From CAZTGZ01 sp964613385 (lineage in GTDB: Bacteria > Bacteroidota > Bacteroidia > NS11-12g > UBA9320): DNA of 64,000 nucleotides. The stretch is taken from assembly GCA_964613385.1 (NCBI GenBank), contig CAZTGZ010000009.1, forward strand, positions 1-64,000. The letters run 5' to 3'. Both the position numbers and the translations under genes were made by a program. The notes below the pieces were generated by a model that did not search any database, was not told where the DNA came from, and was given only the letters and a program-made list of their open reading frames with translations. Below are positions 60,825 through 64,000 of this stretch, piece by piece (positions within the stretch are counted from its first letter, which is position 1; every line of letters starts with the position of its first letter).

Positions 60825-62345
60825 TTATTTACTGCCTGGGAATGGAGCAGGAGGGTTAGATGAACCTTGTTCATTTTCTCCGGCTTTTCTCAAGTCAATT
60901 CTGCGATTGTTGTACTCTTTAGAGGCATCAGCTTTTGCATTATAATCGATAATGAAGCGATCTCTTGAAATTCCATATTCTTTGTTCAATAAATCAATCA
61001 CAGCATTTGAGCGTTTCCATGAGATTTGCTCTCCTGATTTGCTGCGCATTGAGTATCCTGAAGTAACGATTTTCAAATCCGGACATTCTTTCATTTTAGC
61101 GGCTACATTATAGAGGCTACCATAGAATTCCGGCTTAACCTTGCTACTTCCTTCGTCAAAAATGATAGCCGGAAGAATTACATCTTCACAATCACAGCAT
61201 CCGCCTCCGGATTTAACCGCACGACCAGTTGGTGTTACAGCAAAACCAGCAGGAGTAGTCGGGTCTTCATCTCTGAAATCAGGTACACCGTCATTGTCGA
61301 TATCAACCATCACACCTTTTTCGTTTACAGGAGCTCCTTGTTCAGAAAACACTTCTTCATCTTTAAAATCAGGCAATCCATCCTGATCTGTATCAACAGC
61401 TACACCACTTCCGTAAACCATAACGCTGTTTTCTGATTCAGGTTCTTTGTCGAAATAATCGGCAACGCCATCACCATCTTTATCTTGTGCAAGGGCTTCT
61501 ACTTTTTCCTGAACACCGCTAAATGAATCCATGGCTTCATAGATACTTTCAATTGGGTTCAACCAATCGTAGTGGTCATCGTTACCGCGGGTTCCCAATT
61601 TAACAGATGCCTGTACACCTAAAATGGTGTAAAAATCAGTAAACCTGTTTCTCCATGTAGGATAGCTAAATGCATCCAAATTATCAGAACGGGTGTAATT
61701 CTCTCTTAATTCAATACCTAAATCCAACCATCTTCCGAAATTTCTTTTAATACCAACTCCGAAAGGAATGGCGAAGTTACGACCGGCGTAGGTTGGTTTT
61801 GGATTTTGTGCTTGCCATGATTCAAGTTTTCCATTTCCAAAATCTCCCTTAACATCAGACCAAATAGCTCCAAATCCCATGAACAGGAACAATTGATATT
61901 TTCTCAAAGGACGCAAGAATGAAATATTACCAAGGGTATAGACCGTATTGATATTCACTTCTTTAAACCTATTGACAAATGTATATTGATCCTCACTCGG
62001 AGCCTGGTTACCGGGATCGTTTACGTTTGAACCTTTTGGGGTGTTCTGGTTGTATTGAAAATCACCATTACGGCTGATATTCTGGTCTGCACGACCCCCT
62101 TTAAGTGTTCCCAAATTGGCATTTAATTTCAATGCAAATGATTGAGAAGCAGAGTATTTGATGTGCCCTCCAAAGGCAATTCCCAATTTGGTATCATCCG
62201 CATCACCCTGTAATGCAGTGGGTCCGATTTGTAAACCCAAAGACCACTTTTTCGCAGGTCTGTACTTGTCGAAGTAGCCGCCAATTTGTCCCATTGAAAC
62301 TGTAGCAATGGACAAGAAACTGATTAAATAGATAATTTTACGCAT
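60825..62345 (-). CDS. OmpA-family outer membrane protein with thrombospondin type 3 repeats
   Basis: The 506 residues have a signal peptide (ending VSMGQ), an N-terminal beta-barrel (~20-270, e.g. ALKLNANLGTLKGG, QLFLFMGFGAIWSD) and three calcium-binding TSP3-like repeats: DKDGDGVADYFDKEP, DTDQDGLPDFKDEE and DIDNDGVPDFRDEDP. A short Cys segment (GGGCCDCE) follows. The OmpA C-terminal peptidoglycan-binding domain comes last (VTSGYSMRSKSGEQISWKRS, ending NRRIDLRKA). It probably anchors the outer membrane to the cell wall. The order matches the Bacteroidota OmpA type. Confidence 0.92.
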   Translation of the reverse strand: MRKIIYLISFLSIATVSMGQIGGYFDKYRPAKKWSLGLQIGPTALQGDADDTKLGIAFGGHIKYSASQSFALKLNANLGTLKGGRADQNISRNGDFQYNQNTPKGSNVNDPGNQAPSEDQYTFVNRFKEVNINTVYTLGNISFLRPLRKYQLFLFMGFGAIWSDVKGDFGNGKLESWQAQNPKPTYAGRNFAIPFGVGIKRNFGRWLDLGIELRENYTRSDNLDAFSYPTWRNRFTDFYTILGVQASVKLGTRGNDDHYDWLNPIESIYEAMDSFSGVQEKVEALAQDKDGDGVADYFDKEPESENSVMVYGSGVAVDTDQDGLPDFKDEEVFSEQGAPVNEKGVMVDIDNDGVPDFRDEDPTTPAGFAVTPTGRAVKSGGGCCDCEDVILPAIIFDEGSSKVKPEFYGSLYNVAAKMKECPDLKIVTSGYSMRSKSGEQISWKRSNAVIDLLNKEYGISRDRFIIDYNAKADASKEYNNRRIDLRKAGENEQGSSNPPAPFPGSK

Positions 62346-62384
62346 GTTCCTGTAGATATAAGTAGTAGCCGCAAATATGGTTAA

Positions 62385-63962
62385 TTAAGCACAAAAAACC
62401 ATAGATAACGTGGTATTTTTTGTAAAAATATAGTTATCTTTAGGATTTCTTAACGCATTTAAAAATTTCAAATACAAGAATAATGGTTCTTCTCTCTCCT
62501 GAATATAAGTGGAGTATTTTGATTTTAACTTGCTGATTTTGATGTAATTAGATTCGTTTTCGAACAGATTTTCTTCTTGATGCTTTAATGATTTGTCGAA
62601 ATTTGACCATTGTTTTTCCAGGGCTTTGAGCTCATTGAGTAATTCCGGCTTGAAAAGTGCACTTTTCCGAAAAATGGATTCAAAATCATGAAATAAACGT
62701 TTGCACTCATTCCAGGAATTGAGATCTGAAGCTATACTATTTTGCAATTGTGTAGCGAGTTCATTTTTTAACGCTGCATCCGTGGAAAACAAATGGGCGG
62801 CCTTCAAATTCAGTTCATGGAGTGTTTTCAGAACTTTAATGGGTAGAAGAAGAGCCGATTTTCTTAAAAAAACATATGGAAAGGGTACCTGATAATATTC
62901 AAACAACGAAAGTATCTGCAACCAATAAATCATCTCGGTGCCACCGGAAATATACACGAGATTCGGCAAAACGGTTTCCTGATAGATGGGCCTCAATGCA
63001 ACATTCGGACTAAGGTGAACTGGATCTAATGTGTTCAGTTGTTCCCGGCTTAAAATGGTTCCACTTTCTTTCAGAATAAAATGGTCGCCGGACTTGTCTA
63101 ATCTTTCTCGTATGCCGTTGTGTACAAGAAACAGATGCGTATCTCTTGAGGAAATTACCGGTTTTATTCCCAGTTGGCCCAGATAATCATCCTGTGATTC
63201 CAGTAAATGGTCACCCGGATTTTCCCATCCCTGCCGCAAAATGTGGATTGCAGTTTCCTTTAAAACCGCATCGTCCGGATCCAGGATTACCAATCCTTCG
63301 TCTCCGAACAGTTCATGTAGTATCTTTCGGCTTGCTTCAGCAAATGTTTGAGATTCGACATAAATTTTCTGCATCATTTTTACATATGCCGCAGTTTCCG
63401 CATCGTTTTCAAGTTTTGCCAAAATTGCATCACCCATTTCCTTTAATCCTTCGCAGGTTCTTCTGCCGACAGGTATATTCCTTTGATCGGGATGATTCCA
63501 TGCGTAGGTTTCTCCGAACAGCTTAAATTTTGCAATTTCTTCAAAGTCATGGTCTTCACTGGCCATCCAGAAAATCGGGACCAAATGCATTTCATTTTGT
63601 TGATGACGCGAACAAAATTCTATGGCACTTCGAATTTTATGGTGTACAAACAATGGACCGAGATAGGCGTGAATTTGTTGACCCGCTGTGACGGTGTATG
63701 TGTTTTCGTTAAGCAATGATTCAATTTGTTTTCGAACGGGATCCTGCGCACCGAGTGTGATACCATTTTTCTCGTATTGAGACCATAACACTTGTTGCAG
63801 TGAAGCGCGCTTAGCAGGATCGAATGACCTTTTTTGAAGATAGGATTCGGGTTCATGCCCCTTGGGGAAAAATCTCGAAAGCCTGGAATCTCTTTCGCAA
63901 AGCAGTTGAGATATTCGGCTCTTTAAAGGAGTGATCCCAATTTCGATTTCTTCAATCTGCAT
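62385..63962 (-). CDS. bshC: Bacillithiol biosynthesis cysteine ligase BshC
   Basis: Putative last enzyme of bacillithiol synthesis, adding Cys to GlcN-malate. The 525 residues (from ATG 63962; another ATG at 63983 adds seven residues) show the family blocks: AGQQIHAYLGPLFVHHKI, VPIFWMASEDHDFEEIAKFKL, SPNVALRPIYQETVLPN, YISGGTEMIYWLQI and YVFLRKSALLL. The end is helical. bshB1 lies at 3398-4132. The gene is near the right edge but appears complete. Confidence 0.93.
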   Translation of the reverse strand: MQIEEIEIGITPLKSRISQLLCERDSRLSRFFPKGHEPESYLQKRSFDPAKRASLQQVLWSQYEKNGITLGAQDPVRKQIESLLNENTYTVTAGQQIHAYLGPLFVHHKIRSAIEFCSRHQQNEMHLVPIFWMASEDHDFEEIAKFKLFGETYAWNHPDQRNIPVGRRTCEGLKEMGDAILAKLENDAETAAYVKMMQKIYVESQTFAEASRKILHELFGDEGLVILDPDDAVLKETAIHILRQGWENPGDHLLESQDDYLGQLGIKPVISSRDTHLFLVHNGIRERLDKSGDHFILKESGTILSREQLNTLDPVHLSPNVALRPIYQETVLPNLVYISGGTEMIYWLQILSLFEYYQVPFPYVFLRKSALLLPIKVLKTLHELNLKAAHLFSTDAALKNELATQLQNSIASDLNSWNECKRLFHDFESIFRKSALFKPELLNELKALEKQWSNFDKSLKHQEENLFENESNYIKISKLKSKYSTYIQEREEPLFLYLKFLNALRNPKDNYIFTKNTTLSMVFCA

Positions 63963-64000
63963 GTGGAGGTTCAAGGGTCCCATATAAATCGAAATCAGAG

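Noticed and set aside
1..64000. CRISPR arrays, IS elements, prophage, tRNA, rRNA or defence genes
   Set aside because: No repeat-spacer pattern, transposase, integrase, tRNA fold or defence motif was found when reading the window.

Overview
This 64 kb window is chromosomal DNA of a Bacteroidota bacterium, probably from the Saprospiria/Chitinophagia side of the phylum (lineage is inference). The phylum is supported by: a PorZ-like type IX secretion (T9SS) protein with a T9SS sorting domain; a PKD-repeat protein ending in a gliding-motility/T9SS type B C-terminus; a fused SecDF; a UshA-type nucleotidase split into two genes; zinc-free versions of ribosomal proteins; and several promoters of the form TTG-N19-TAnnTTTG. 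A run of 10 Ns at 27566-27575 shows that this is a scaffolded draft assembly, possibly a metagenome bin.

Layout. 1-4132: porZ (5' end missing), recO, a DUF4294 protein and the bacillithiol deacetylase bshB1. 4255-21320: one co-directional str-S10-spc-alpha superoperon (rpsL to rplQ, 31 genes, no tuf), started by a consensus promoter and closed by a strong terminator. The small genes rpmD and rpmJ are included. Its last gene, rplQ, encodes an L17 with a helix-hairpin-helix extension. 21379-25854: hppD, a small secreted protein, an ArsC-like/csaA pair, an EF-hand lipoprotein and an M42 peptidase. 25951-32472 (minus): a TetR-controlled tripartite RND efflux operon, with the pump gene interrupted by the N gap. 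32556-36932: udk, an RCK potassium-channel regulator and secDF.

37292-44308: dnaA (minus), a split 5'-nucleotidase, a DUF7935 membrane protein, a cysteine-free A-type Fe-S-carrier-like protein, rpsF-rpsR-rplI (minus) and dnaX (plus). 44305-47996 (minus): a large PKD adhesin-like gene that is frame-broken just before its T9SS type B domain. 48081-55802 (minus): carA-eno, hisS-rluA-like-hydrolase and an LTA-synthase-like sulfatase. 55859-63962: rpmE, a GlmU-like protein, tpiA, two uncharacterised envelope proteins, an OmpA/TSP3 outer-membrane protein and bshC.

Most of the window is housekeeping. I saw no phage, IS element, CRISPR array, tRNA, rRNA or defence island. The most interesting items are the L17-HhH fusion, the cysteine-less IscA-like protein, the broken T9SS adhesin, the TetR operator over its own promoter, and an unexplained 300 bp stretch beside dnaA.
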